A stretch of 64,000 nt of DNA from Bugulina stolonifera. Lineage: Eukaryota > Bryozoa > Gymnolaemata > Cheilostomatida > Bugulidae. A program made the translations under genes and the position numbers. Every line of letters starts with the position of its first letter. The first letter of the stretch is position 1. The notes under the pieces are model-generated. The model worked only from the letters and a program-made list of their open reading frames with translations, was not told where the DNA came from and made no database searches. The stretch spans positions 16,451,072-16,515,071 of the forward strand of contig OW285189.1 of assembly GCA_935421135.1 (NCBI GenBank), given 5' to 3'. Positions 21,755 to 34,800 of this stretch are shown here, in pieces.

Positions 21755-22135
21755 ACAGGCACTTCGTGCTTGGCCTGCGATGCAAGTTTCATTGCAAAAT
21801 TTGATCGCTTTGCTCGCATGAAATGATGGCTTGTGCTCATGTACTGTGGTCATGCGTGTGTATGATCTCTGTTGGTGCAGACATGTTACAGTGACCTCAT
21901 GAGGAGTTGTATTTCCTTGTATCAGGAAGACAACTTCAAGTACATAGCCCGAGTTCCAACACCAATATAGTGGGTAGGGTGGGTCCGGTACCCACCCCGC
22001 CCTGGGTCGTGGTGGAGGGCCTAAGGCTAGGCACACACCCCGGCAGCGATGCAGAGGGACCCGGTCCCAAGGTCCTAGCACCACCCAGAGGCAAGATCCT
22101 CGCCGGCAGCATTGTAACATATATATAAATCACAG
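21755..22135 (+). repeat. GC-rich interspersed repeat, copy 1
   Basis: Homologous to about 35285-35665 in the same orientation, starting at 'gcacttcgtgcttgg-ctgcgatgcaag'. The 3' half is unusually GC-rich (cagcgatgcagagggacccggtcccaagg) for this AT-rich region and ends 'gcagcattgtaacatatataaa'. The open frames on both strands here come from the high GC content and have no domain. The class is unknown; a SINE is possible. Confidence 0.7.
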
Positions 22136-22139
22136 GTCC

Positions 22140-22990
22140 AGGGAATAATCAATGCCGGCATGCTGAGATGCTGACCGGCAGCATTGCAACATATATGAAT
22201 AGCCCAATTTTTAACCCCAAATCTGATTGGAGGATGGCAGACCGATAGCCTGAGTTCCAACTCCCATTCGACAAGTGGGGTGCATACCTGTCAACTATCC
22301 CGATTTGGGTGGGACCCTCCCTATTTCAAACTCCCACTCCCACCAGCTCCCTATATCCTCCCTATTTCAGGGCATCAGGGCCAATATCCAAGATTATCCA
22401 ATAAATAGCCTCAAATAATACCCTTGTTCAATAAAATTTTACTCTATCTGGTATTTTAGAGTTAACAGCTACTACATAGCTTATATTGTGTATGTGTAGG
22501 CTACTCAGTGTAATATTGTGTTCACCAGTCTCTTTTCAGCTTTTTTGTGATTTAGTTTAGTCTTTTGCTATAACTACAAGCACGGTAGCCAATTTACACT
22601 ATTACTGATTATGTCAAAAGATCATGATTAGTGCTGTGATAACAGTGAAGTTCGGCACCCATACCCCCCCCCCACAGTTCCAACTCTCCAAATGTATTTT
22701 CTGCAGTTGGAAGTTAGGGTCTTCACCTGCACACTTTGAAGTTGAAACTCCCTATATTTTTTCACTCCAGGTTGACAGGTATGGTGGGGTGGGTTGAGTA
22801 CCATCTTCGCCCTGGATCGAGTCCGAGGGCCTTAGGCTAGGGACACGCCCTGGCAGCGATGCAGGGGGACCCGGTCCCAAGGCACTAGCACCACCCGGAG
22901 CCAAGATGCTGACCGGCAGCATTGCAACATATATGAATAGCTCCAACTTTCAACCCCAAATCTGATTGGAGGATGGTAGACCGTTAACCA
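22140..22990 (+). repeat. GC-rich repeat, further copies interrupted by a MITE
   Basis: It contains a short copy ending 'gcagcattgcaacatatatgaa' and a second, longer unit that begins near 22248, is split by the MITE at 22283-22783, and resumes to about 22990. The unit resembles 35690-35855. Both tails share 'accccaaatctgattggagg'. Confidence 0.65.
22283..22783. mobile_element. hAT-like MITE (501 bp)
   Basis: Perfect 13-bp terminal inverted repeats (catacctgtcaac) are flanked by an exact 8-bp duplication, gtggggtg (22275-22282 and 22784-22791). An 8-bp target duplication is typical of hAT transposons. The interior has no coding capacity. The element interrupts a GC-rich repeat, and removing it with one target copy restores the repeat's continuity. 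Confidence 0.85.
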
Positions 22991-23394
22991 CAGACCGAAG
23001 ACAGTAGACCGTTTCGTCTTTTGCTATATGATTTACAATAGTATATCATGTGGCCTAGAATAACCAGCAAACTTCAGTTATACCAGAGTACAACATAGAA
23101 CTTGTATCCAGCTGGCTTTCACTTTTACTCAGTGTAACTACTGTTCATGTATCTATATACTCTTATAATTCTTTAAACCACTCTAAATGACTGGTGCCAG
23201 TCTGACTAAACCTTTTAATTTCTCAATCAACCATTAGTTCTACAAAACTCTTGTCTGGTTGGCAAACACTTTAGGAGCTACGTAAGCCAACTAGCTATAC
23301 ATCCTATGCACTCATATACTCACACAAGGGTTATTAATCTGTTCCAGCTACACATGATTAGATATTTAATATAGAACTATATTTACAAATGAAT
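22991..23394. other. Non-coding sequence, no gene seen
   Basis: No gene or repeat boundary recognised. Confidence 0.4.
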
Positions 23395-23670
23395 GTTTGG
23401 CACACAAGTGTTGTGTTTCAGTCTGATTGCTGTGAATAGAAGAGATTTTATTGGTCAATGGGCTAGCAAATCAAGTGATGACCAATTCAAGTGAAGTTAT
23501 ATTGAATTTTGCAATCTGTTTAGGAGATCAAGTAGCAGTGCCAAAAAAGTGAAAGGAATTCATAGCATGAAATAAAATATTAATGGTGGCAGGGAATGCA
23601 TGATTACCCAGAAAAATGTTGAAATCTGAGAGGAGAGACAAGTTTTTTCACGTAGGCCAAAATTGTTTGA
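23395..23670 (+). repeat. Dispersed repeat, copy at 23.4 kb
   Basis: Matches 10640-10960; see the shared strings given for that copy. Confidence 0.6.
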
Positions 23671-23934
23671 ATTGATCTGATCTGATCACTTATTTGCTTG
23701 CGTTGCTTGCATTAATATATAACAACACTTTTAATGGTGTTTTTGCTTTTACATAATTATTATTACTTCCTGTCCATATACCAACAAACACCGGTATAGC
23801 AGGGCTGGTATGGTAGTTGAGTTACACACATAAAACTATACAACTGTGTACATAACAATACTATACAATGTAGTACATGTTTTTTAGTGCGTTGTGGGAG
23901 TTATCCACTTTATATGCTGTAGAGGTGATACTTT

Positions 23935-24165
23935 TATAGAGAAGGCAACTTCAAGTTTATTTAGTAGATTTGCGCACCTATGTACCTGGCATACCGTTTA
24001 CATGCTCAAGTTGTAGCAATTATTATTAAATTTAGCACTTTACCTAGCAGTTTTTCATTATGTGCTTGTATTTTTAATACTTTCATGTATTTAATTTTAG
24101 CATTACAATGCCCATTTACTTGCAGCCCAATTTATACACATGTATTTACATGTTGTATTACATGA
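23935..24165 (+). repeat. Interspersed repeat R, copy 2
   Basis: Shares 'aaggcaacttcaagttta' and the following block with copies at 8270, 26520 and 40605. Confidence 0.6.
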
Positions 24166-25439
24166 TGCATACAAAACTAAAACACAAGTGTGTGCTTAGG
24201 AGAATATATTGTCTAATTTAGAGTGTAGAAATTCAGACTATGCTTTGATTACCAATATAGATCAACCATGTAGGTCTGCATTGTTTTAGACTTACATCAT
24301 TACTGAGTGTTATCATTATGCTTGCTGACTCAGTCATGCTTATGAGCCGATGCATAGCTTTGTGAAGATAATCCGATTGCGGTACTTTTGAGTGTAGATA
24401 AAAATAAAATACTAAAAAAATACTAAAACAATTCTTGAGAAGTTGTCTGTTCACTCATATGCAGGAGTGGACAACTGGTAATTATTCCTATAATGGGAGT
24501 TTAAATAATAAATGTTTATCACAGCTAGTAACTTATGTTAACACTGGGGGAATGAGACTAACAGTTGTTGTGGGAATTACATACATAGTGCACGCTACAT
24601 AATTGATTAATTAAAATATGTTGTTATTAGACATGATAATATAAAATATCAATAGAAGATGAGAGAGTACAACTACCAAAATGAATACTAAAGATAAATT
24701 TATTTGGTTATCAAAAAAGTTGCCCTAGCGCAACCTGGAAAGTGGTCTATGTTGGGAGTCTAGTTCCATTAAGTTAAGATATTCTGTTGAACTTGTTCTG
24801 AAAGCAGTTCGGTTAGTTTTTCTATTAAAAGTCTATAGTAAACTCTGTGATGTTTGTAATTACATGTAGTTTGAGATGACATCAGAAAAAGTAGATCATA
24901 GACTTTGGTAAACAACAAGGTGTTTTGTAATGAGTAATATGCTACAAGTCCTATTCAGTTACATGCTTACATAGGCCTACCTGTAGATGGTATATACAGT
25001 ATGTTATAGGAATTGTAAAAGTATAACTGTATTCTAATATAAGTATTGCTTTTATAACCACTGATGGTTTATTATTTTAACATACATATACTATGTAATT
25101 TAACTTGTTGTTTCTTTTTTGTATGCATGCTTATTAGCCAACAATTAAATAATATTTGATGTGAACTTTTACTAGCATAATTGTTATAATAATATTAGGG
25201 AAAAAGGCATCAGCAATATTGTAGCCTGAAATGAAATGTCTGTTGGTTCCTGTCATGTATTTATTTATATGACTACCCTCTGACACACTAGTGTTGTACT
25301 AATATAGTGTTATAAATACACAACACATATTATTATAACTTTATAAATACATGCTTGTGAAGATTATTGCATAGCTTTATAAATACATGGTTTTGAATAT
25401 TATTATATAGCTTTATAAATACATGGTTCTGAATAATAC
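24166..25439. other. Non-coding sequence, no gene seen
   Basis: Very AT-rich. A degenerate motif 'agctttataaatacatggtt' recurs three times at about 25335-25435. No gene recognised. Confidence 0.4.
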
Positions 25440-26160
25440 TACATAGATAAAGTTGCTTTGAAATTTGGTAAAGCGTAGCATTATTTTATATGATGGGATT
25501 TTACATGCATATACATGTAGTATACATATTTTTTAAAGTTATTTTACGAATTTACATGGCAATATAAGTTGACGTCAATTATGGTTTGCTCTGAACTTGT
25601 TTGTGGTGTGCTACAGAAAGCACACACAATAAAGATGACATTAGTTATTTAATTATTTAATTATCATAAGAATATCCTGGTGCAGTACAAACAGCATAGA
25701 ACATTGGCTTTACAGTCTGAGACAGAAAACTTAGAATTGGTTAAGATCAACTATGATGTGATGGGCATGACGTCATATTCGTATAACAGCACATATCGTG
25801 AGAATATTCCAGTGTGCTACAAGCAACATAGACCCAGTATGGCGCCATGAGTATGGCATCAGAAACAAAACACAGAGCTTAGTACCATCTAGATATACCC
25901 AGGTCTGCTGGATACATCGTACATGCAGTTTGGCAGTTATATGACATACCAATCTGGTTGGCATAAAAGAGGCAACACGATAGAGACTGGGAGAGAGAGA
26001 GAGTGAGAGAGACGGATAGAGGGAAACAAGGTTTTTACATAGAGCTTGTTAACATCTATTTCACAGTTTTATAGTAACACTTTATAAAATTTTGTTAAGA
26101 AACGCAAAGCAATCAAAAGGACTGAAACTGTAAGTTTTGCTATGTAGTTATTAATTTTGT
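25440..26160 (+). repeat. Dispersed repeat S, copy 1
   Basis: Homologous to about 34515-35285 in the same orientation, with shared 'gttgacgtcaattatg' and 'ctgctggatacat-gtacatg' blocks. A partial third copy of its end lies at 26998-27112. Non-coding; class unknown. Confidence 0.75.
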
Positions 26161-26337
26161 GCATGTACATGTAGATGTACACGTAGATGTATATGTAGAT
26201 GTACATGTAGATGTACATGTAGATGTACATGTAGATGTACATGTAGATGTACATGTAGATGTACATGTAGATGTACATGTAGATGTACATGTAGATGTAC
26301 TTGTAGATGTACATGTAGATGTACATGTAGATGTACT
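26161..26337 (+). repeat. 12-bp satellite (tgtagatgtaca)n
   Basis: About 14 near-perfect units. All frames are open on both strands, giving low-complexity artefact proteins. The array starts exactly where repeat S copy 1 ends. Confidence 0.95.
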
Positions 26338-26519
26338 ATATCTACAAGGAGATTTTTTGGCCTTTCTGTGGCAAAAACTTATTCTTGAGGAGTAAATGAT
26401 GTGCCTTTAGCAAGAGCAGTGGTTAGATATAACACAACCTACTTGTGTCATTCAGCTGATTTAACTGCACACGTACAATATACAACTTTGTACCTGGTAC
26501 ATGTATTAATAATATAATG

Positions 26520-26800
26520 TTATAATGGATTGTAGGAGTTATCAGCTTTATGCGTTGTGGTACTAGCAATTTTGTAGAGGAGGCAACTTCAAGTTTACAT
26601 TTGCTCACTTACATTGTACCTACTACATATATGTACATGTATAACTATGGTTGCGTGTTTTCTGGTATTTTTTGGTTCACCGTTTCATTAGGTGTTTGTA
26701 TTTATTACATGCATGTGTTTAATTTTAACGTTTACTTGTAACCCATTTGATGTATTGCATGTGTTTCTTACATATTACATGCAAAACTATAAGGTTTATT
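26520..26800 (+). repeat. Interspersed repeat R, copy 3
   Basis: Shares 'ggagttatc-gctttatg' and 'gaggaggcaacttcaa' with the copy at 40605, and the downstream block with copies 1 and 2. Confidence 0.65.
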
Positions 26801-26997
26801 ATACGTGAAATACATATTAGAACACTAATATTGGATAAACCCTCCAGAGTTCAGATCATCACTAAATTTAAGGCTCGATTAAAACAGCCAAGTAACCCAA
26901 TTAACAAAATCCTCAATGAGCAAAGCAATGGTGTTTTGTAAAACAATATTACTAGAGAAGTCTATTTAGAACACTACTTATCCTGCAAGCCTGCTAA

Positions 26998-27112
26998 CAA
27001 TTCTATTCACAGTTTTATAGTCAACATTTTATATAATTTTGTTGAGAAACGCAGAGCAACCAGAAAAACTGAAACTGTTTTGCCACGTAGTTATTAATTT
27101 TGTAGCTTTTAA
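26998..27112 (+). repeat. Dispersed repeat S, partial copy
   Basis: Matches the last ~115 bp of repeat S at 26040-26160 and 35160-35285 ('gtagttattaattttgta' and the preceding block). Confidence 0.65.
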
Positions 27113-27227
27113 TATGTATTGTATTTTATAGTTAGGCTTTTAATAATAAAGGTATTAAGTTGAACTTAGAATCTCACGTTTGGTTCTGAATGTAATTTAA
27201 GTAACATAATAACTCAGACATTAATAC

Positions 27228-28236
27228 TGTGGTGAAACAGCCTCCGTGGTAACGGCACCTAGGCCAGCCACACTAACAATATTATTAGCTGACAATCAAT
27301 ATCTTATCCATACATTGTTATTCACATTATCCATGTATTCATTATCTTATTATCCACTGCGTGTCTTATATACATGTCTGTACTAGCAATCAAGCCTTGG
27401 AATTACGTTCTATTGCAACTTGGTTTTTCCCACATTTATACTTATTTAGTAATTGTCTGTCCTTACTTGATTGTGAATTATTAGAGTCTTTTTGCCACTT
27501 TATATTGTAACTACATGGCTGACCTTATGGATTTAGCTCATAATTATATACGACATGTTTCTATTTATTGTAAGCACATTTTGTGCAATGGCCGACCTTT
27601 TCATATGGCCGAGTCGGACGGAACCAGACATACTGTTGCGTAAGTTCCGAAGCCGACCCCATGTCGGATAACCGACACCATGTCGTCCCTTTTTACCGGA
27701 AGTTTGTTATGTATATAAGGCAGTGCATTTTTTGTTGTGAATCAGTTGTTGATTGCGCTTAAATAAAGCAACATCTCCTAACTCAACCTACAGAGGCTCA
27801 CTCTTTAGGCGGGTAACTCCACCTGAGAATCCTTTGGATTCAGTACGGCTCGAGTTCACCTCATTCTAGACTATGCATATCTCTATTCACCCCTTAGGCT
27901 TAGGCCGATCCCGGGTTCTAATGAACCTAGCGTCGGACTTAGGCTCTCAAGGTTAGATCTTCTTTCTCTACACTCCCTCGGAGTATGAACTCTACAAGAT
28001 CACTCCCTCGGAGTATAAACTCTACAAGACCTACGTCGGTCCTGAGCTCCAATGAGTCTCGGCATCGGCCTACGTCTGATATAATCTACAATCTACACTA
28101 TAAAGAGCACCCATAGCTGTTCACTCTTTTATGTAATGAGCAGAAGGTACACTTGGTCGGCCTCTACCACCTTCCAAGCCCTTCACATATTTGTAGCCCT
28201 CGGCTCTCGTATGCAATAGCACTCAAAAACATTACA
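27228..28236 (+). mobile_element. Solo LTR 'C' (about 1.0 kb)
   Basis: Starts tgtggtgaaacagc and ends aaaacattaca, flanked by the 4-bp duplication atac (27224-27227 and 28237-28240). It carries a TATA motif (gtatataagg, about 27712) followed by AATAAA (about 27762). The related sequence at 35850-36470 has the uninterrupted site 'cattaatacacgcc', which proves the insertion and both boundaries. There is no internal retroelement coding region. Confidence 0.88.
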
Positions 28237-28240
28237 ATAC

Positions 28241-28810
28241 ACGCCATTTGAATTCAGATTGCAGGGTTTAGTTAACAGTCAGTCCGAGCTATTTGTTATC
28301 TAATAATAAGTTAGGTAATGAATAATTTGCTATTACTAGCACATGAGTACATGTAGACAATGCAGCCGCTAAGAGTCTAGAGTTGCTAACAATCTCATTG
28401 TATGTTACATACACATGGAACCTGAATTATCAATTAGTAGTAGTAGGGACAAATGACAAAATATGCTAATTAGTTAGACGTGTGCTATGATCATTATTTA
28501 CTACACGTGCCAAGTGTATTATGGTAAACCAATCAGATCAATATTATTTACAGTATATCAGTGGCTAAAATTAGTGTTATAATAATTGCGGATGTCGTAA
28601 TGGAAGTAGGGATGACCCAAAAGGTCAACCCAACATCCAAGTTGATATCTCTACACCTGTGCTGATGACGTAGGTTATCAGCACTAATCACTGGGTGTAC
28701 ACAATGTCATGTTGTGGGACCTGTGATTGGTGCTAGTCCTGTGTCCTTGTATATCGAACTGTTACTCCAAACGGTTTGATATACACAAATCAGCATATTT
28801 CATCACAGTC
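28241..28810 (+). repeat. Dispersed repeat T, copy 1
   Basis: Homologous to about 35885-36470, which lies inside TRIM-1 intron 2. It contains 'gggatgacccaaaaggtcaa' and an inverted pair around 'tatatcgaactg' and 'ggtttgatatac'. The full repeat extends upstream to about 27185 and is split there by solo LTR C. Confidence 0.75.
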
Positions 28811-28885
28811 AATTTCCTGCAAAGAGTTTCCAAGAGAATTTATGTGAAGCATCAATAGTGCAGTTAGTGGGATACCTGAGTACAG

Positions 28886-31800
28886 TTAGTAACAAATGGT
28901 GAACCTTCTTATGCCATCATATCTACAAGCCAGTATAATTTGATCTCCCGATACAGCAATGTCATGGATATGTTCCATTTCAGTCAGGTTATCACATTCC
29001 AACTTCTTCAATATCCTGCCTACAAAACGAGAGCAATATAGCACTAAGTGACAGAGCATATTGACTATTATATTGTGTAATAACAGCAACACTGTGGTTT
29101 TAAATCTAAGTAGAGGGCTCAGAACAGATTACATATTGTTGAATAATTGTATGCTATGTTGCAGAACTGATTCCCAGTCTGCTATAATGCAGGCCACAGT
29201 AGTGGGTATGGTAGTGTGGCTTGACATTCTAGTGGTTTTGCTCAAAACATTATGACAGAAATTCTAATGCTCTTATACACCAATGACTTAATAACTGAAA
29301 GAGTTTTTTCAATAAAAGACATTCTGTACATCTCTTATCTATACATGCACAATATGTACAGTACATGGGCATGAAACTACTGCAGGATGCTTACCTTCAG
29401 CAGAGAGTATATAAATTCTTCTCTCACCCGATGCTATGTATATCAGGCCAGACTTCTCATCATAGGTAATAGCAACTGCCTCTACTGGACATGTCCAGAT
29501 TGTCTCTAAACCTGTCTGCTTAGAAAAATTGTACCTAACCATTCTTTTAGGTTCATCTAGGTAGCTGATCAGCAAGCTTGAATCAGGAAGAATGCAGACT
29601 GAGTATGGCACGTTTTCATCTAAAGGAAATTCAGTGACATCATCATGTGAAATCAAAGAGCAGACGATAAGCTTGTTGCTCTCTGGAAAAACAACATAAA
29701 CATCAGAATCATGTTGAGTAATATGAATTAGCATAGTTGTTTCCAGCTTCATTTTCAACAGTACTCTCTGCTCCCCTAAATTGTCTGAAGCTGTCTGTAT
29801 AAGCTTAGCATCAAATCCCTCTCCTGAAACAACTCGAAATATCATAACATATCTGTCAAAGGACTGAATTATACTGTCACAATATGGTGGAGAGAAAGTA
29901 GATAGGCTTTGGGTTAACGACATAGTCTTAGAGTCTCTAATCTGAGGCCCCTTGTTTGTTCCACATAGCAGTGCTCCATCTTTACTCAGTTTCACAGAGT
30001 AGAATTTTGTCTCACACACCACCTTTTCATCTCTGAACTGCAGACTTGTTGGTAGGTTTGTAAACTTCACTCCAAGATAACTTGTTTCCTCTGGAGTCAC
30101 TGTAGATAGAACAAATGGAAATTTGTGGTTACTTGACGTCTACTAGATTACCTAGAGCTTGGTTCATATAGCATTCCCAATTTAAATCTAACGATTTGTA
30201 TTGTCTAGCTGTCTACTCAATATCCAATATACACAAGTTATGGAAAAAAAGTAGTTGGAACTCAAACCTCAAATCTAGTATTCAGCAGCAGGCAAGCCTA
30301 TACTTATTTTAGCAACAATTTAGATATTTTTGTGGATAAAACTGTGATGACTTGTACACGACTTGTAGCATTGAAAAGATGGCAAATAACTCAAATTTCA
30401 TAGGTCCTGTCAACATTTTCCGAGTTTGTGCATAAAAAAATCCACTGCATTCGACTAGAAATTACATCTCTTTATATTCTCAGTGTAATAATGTAATGGT
30501 TTCTGTGATTTGGTGCGGTCGTCCTTGGACGACTATTGACCCAGAAATGAAGTGCCTATGAGTGGTAATAGGACTTCGCATTACATGAAAGATCGAGCGG
30601 TCTCAGTAGCCCAAATACTACCAAAGACGACCCATCTGATCTCAAGTCCGACCTTCAGACTATACAATGAAAGAGAAAGATCCGACCTAGTAGGCAGTTC
30701 GCTAAGCGAATGACCTGGCAAAAGGAAGTGAAGATCTCTGTATCAAGTATAGATGTGTCTTTATTGAAGGCCAAGTGAAGACTGAGACAATGAACAGTAA
30801 AACAGTGCCCTTTATATAGTATAAGGACTTCCGGCCGACGTGACGTCGGGAAAAGACGACGTGTGGTCGTCCGGAAGTTGCGCAACAAGATGGCCGCCGG
30901 AAGCCCGACGGCCGACCCAAAATAGGTCGGGTTCTACAAAAGTTGCTTATAATGGTCCAATTCATGTACAAAATGAATATCAATGGATTCTGAGAGGTCG
31001 GGCCTCTGTACATGGGTATAAAAGGCATTAAAAGACAGATATAATCATATAATCATATATAACAATATAAGAGTAAAGTACAAGCAGATATATACATGTA
31101 TGCACGCAATAATGAGTGTCAGATGTAAGATACGACTGGGCGTACCATCACAATAAATCTACATCCTAAATCCCAATCTAAACATAATCTACATGTTGTT
31201 GGAGTTTCAAGGGATATAATCAAATCCAAATCCACATGTATATCTACATGTATATAGTGGTAGAAGTTATATGGTAAACAACATAAATCAATTTTTGAAT
31301 CTAGTAGAGAAACAAATAACAATCCAACATAAATTAAATAATAATATGTGAATATTATTTACTATATTATCTAAAGCTTTTAAAAATGTCACATCTCTGC
31401 ATCCAGCAGTGGTTATTTCAAACTAAACTAGTGCTAGTACTTTGTGTAAAACATGGTTCATGTAATGAGTACATGAATAAAATGCCTGAAAAGTGGACTG
31501 TACTGAAAGTTTCAGAATTATTTTCACTAAACTAACTATGTTAGTATTGCTTGGTACCTCTACAAACATATTATCTAAACTGCTTTAGTAGTAGCTAATA
31601 GATGCTAAACGGCAAAGAAGTAGCCCTAAAATTCCTAAAATAACCATAGTGATGTCAGCATTAGGAGTTATCTCCACCTAGCTTTATGTCAATTTTCAAA
31701 ACTTCTTCTTTGATCATCTCAACTCTGACACGCTATATACAAATGTAGAAGTAATATTGAGTTCTCACAACTGTTTTATAAGAAATACAGTGTTCATTCA

Positions 31801-34800
31801 ATAAAGCAGATACTAGCAATTATAGTACTACGTTCTACAGTTTCAACACACCAGTCTAATGAGTTGGCCTGCTATTCACGAGATAAACAAGTAGCCTATA
31901 TTGTCCATCAAATTGCAAACTCAAAAGTCATTTGATAATTTTTCGCAACAAATTGTGTTTTTTATTGTCTAGGTCTCTAGGAGTATTGACCAGCATCTGT
32001 TCCACAAACCCATTTTTTCGTTTTGTGATATTCCTAGTACAACAAGGATAAAAACTCAATTAAGATTTCCTGTTTATAATAACATAATGAGTGGTCTGGC
32101 ATTCACTCCTGCAATGATGCAATACAATAGTTTTAACAGAGCTGAGTATCACGATGACATCATGTAGCCCAGCTGGTATTGTGCTAACTGGTTCAGCTGC
32201 TACTAAGCTTTCTAATGGTGCATTCAACTCATAAAGTCAAAATTTCAGTACAGTCCACCTTTAAACTCTTCATGCCATGAATACAGCTAAATACAATTTA
32301 TAAGATATCTGTAGGTGCAGCAATTCACTGTTAGCACCAAGGGTACATGTAAATAAAAGCATATGCAGTTCACTAACCTATAGGGGTCATGACCTTAGAT
32401 ATCAGCTTGCAGGGAGTAGCGTCAACCTCTCTAGCATGTTTAATGCTGCCATCTGTCTCCTCATAAATTTGTATCAGCCCATGGTCGGATTCAGTTTTTA
32501 TCGTACGGTATGTGTCCTTCAACAATTTCTCCATTCCATCCTTTTGTACCACAACTCTTGATGCAAACTTCTCAACTATGCCTGTGCTCTTATCCAAATA
32601 GTCTTGTATTTCAGCCTCCAATGTCTCCGATTCAAGAATAACTGCTGCAATCTAAAAAAGAAATTCACCACATCAGAATATTTGTTGCAATATTACTATC
32701 TATTCAAACTCAACTGGGAAGAGTTAAATATAGAGAACCATTTACTAGATGTAATACTTTGTCAGACTAGCTACCGCAACATTTTAAGTTTCTGGAGGAA
32801 GATATATCACTACTGTTGTGCTATACGCCTCCAGTTATTATTGACGTTATCTTTCTCCAAGAACTATTTTTAGATTACAAATCCTCAGAAGTGTCATGGG
32901 TAAGTGGGAAAATAATTATGATGCTTTTACCTTGGCCATGTACTAAGCGCATGCATGTTAATGATAGACTGTGGATACCACAAGAGGAAATGGGTAAAAA
33001 AGTCTTACCAATAGCCTACCTTCTCTTTTTTCGTTTTTGAGACACTCTCTCTCATTTTCTTCACTTCATCTTCGACGTCACTCAGCAGTACCCAAGCCTC
33101 TTTCTCAGTTTTGCATAAATCTGTTACTTTCTCAGAGAGGGATTTCAGGTTTCCCTCTAGGGTTGATTTAAGTTCCTCAGCAAGAACCTTGAGAGGTTTT
33201 ATATTGTGTGCAGCCTTTAGGCACATTTTATCACCTATGAATAGATGTGCACGTAAATTGTACAAAAATCTTGTGCAGGCTAAGTTGCCAGCCTTGCAAT
33301 TTCTTGCATTTGAACTGCTTGGAAGATATGCTTTGATAGCCATCTAGTTATCATCAGATAACTGGATGGCTACCAAAATTTAAGTGCATTGTTATTCCAA
33401 TTCAAGTTTATTGGAAGGTGTAGCATATACTGACATTGGACATCCAGAGAAAATTAAAAAAACCTTGATTGAACAGTTGATAGAAAGAAGTCTAAGCAAA
33501 TCAAAGATGTAGATTTCTTGGGCTACAGCAAAATGCAAGTGGATTGGCAGGGGTAGGTTGTTCTAAAATATTGGAAAAAGCGTTCTGAAAATTCTCCTGG
33601 AGAGCGGTTACAACCCTGAGACTGTTAAAATGTAGTGTTAACTTACCCGGTTCACATCCATGGTAGAATATCTTGTAGCAGACAGAACAAGCTTTCTGTA
33701 GCTTCGGTTCTTGATGTTCTGGACATTTCTCTGATCTGTAGAGGTTTGGAGGTGACTCATAGACACTAATGGCCACCATTTCATGCTCTTTATCAGAGAA
33801 AATCTTCCAGTGATCGTCATGCAGCTGGAATAGTAGACGTAAAGCAATGTACATGTATGGAGCTCGTCCTCACAGCTCGCTCAACCAAGCTTAGAATATT
33901 TTGATTGCTGTCTAACACACACATGTAGTTTAGTTGCAATAATTACTTATTGTTGTGAGAAACAACACACACACATATAGTTGTGTGGTTGGGCTGTATA
34001 GCTAAGCATTTTGGCTAAATTTTAAGTGTTATTGCCATAGTTGCAATGACCACTTTGAGGAAATGGCAGCAATACCTATAAGTCAGGTTGTCTACAGATT
34101 AGGTGCCACGATTAGGTGCCGTAGAGGCCCGGTTCAAACCCCAGTCAGGGACTGGTATTTTCATGAATTTGAAACAAGTCTCTGACTGCTCACAGACAAA
34201 TTTCTTGCTAAAAATACATTATATATATAGAAAATGGCCAAACCCCCTAACATTCTGTAAGGCGCAAGGTGGCCATAATAAGAGGGGTGCCTCGTGTGCA
34301 GTTCGCTCAGAGCATGTCTACTGCTCACTCGTGAAGCTTCCTTTTTTAAGGTTGCTGAGCTGGTGTAGTGGTAGCATGTTCTGTTCACTGTGCTAGGCGA
34401 TTAGGTGCCGTAGAGGCCCCGGGTTCAAACGCCAGTCAGGGACTGGTATCTTCATGGATCTGAAACAAGTCTCTGACTGCTCACAGACAAATTCCTTGCT
34501 AAAAATACATTATATAGATAAAGCTACTTTGAAACTTGGTAAAGCATAGCATTATTTTATATGTTATATATAGTATACATATTTTATAAAGTTATGTTAT
34601 GGATTTATATGGCAATCTAGGTTGACGTCAATTATGATTTGCTCTGAACTTGTTTGTGGTGTGCTACAGAAAGCATACACAAAAATATGACATTAGTTAT
34701 TTAATTATTTAATTCATGTGCCAGTGTATATATCGTGAGAATATCCTGGTGTAGTACAAACAGCACAGAACATTGACTTTGCGGTCTGAGACAGAAGACT

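Noticed and set aside
21671..22120. 149-codon minus-strand frame
   Set aside because: Runs through the GC-rich repeat; no domain and not preserved in the other repeat units.
26069..26395. Low-complexity frames on both strands
   Set aside because: By-products of the 12-bp satellite.
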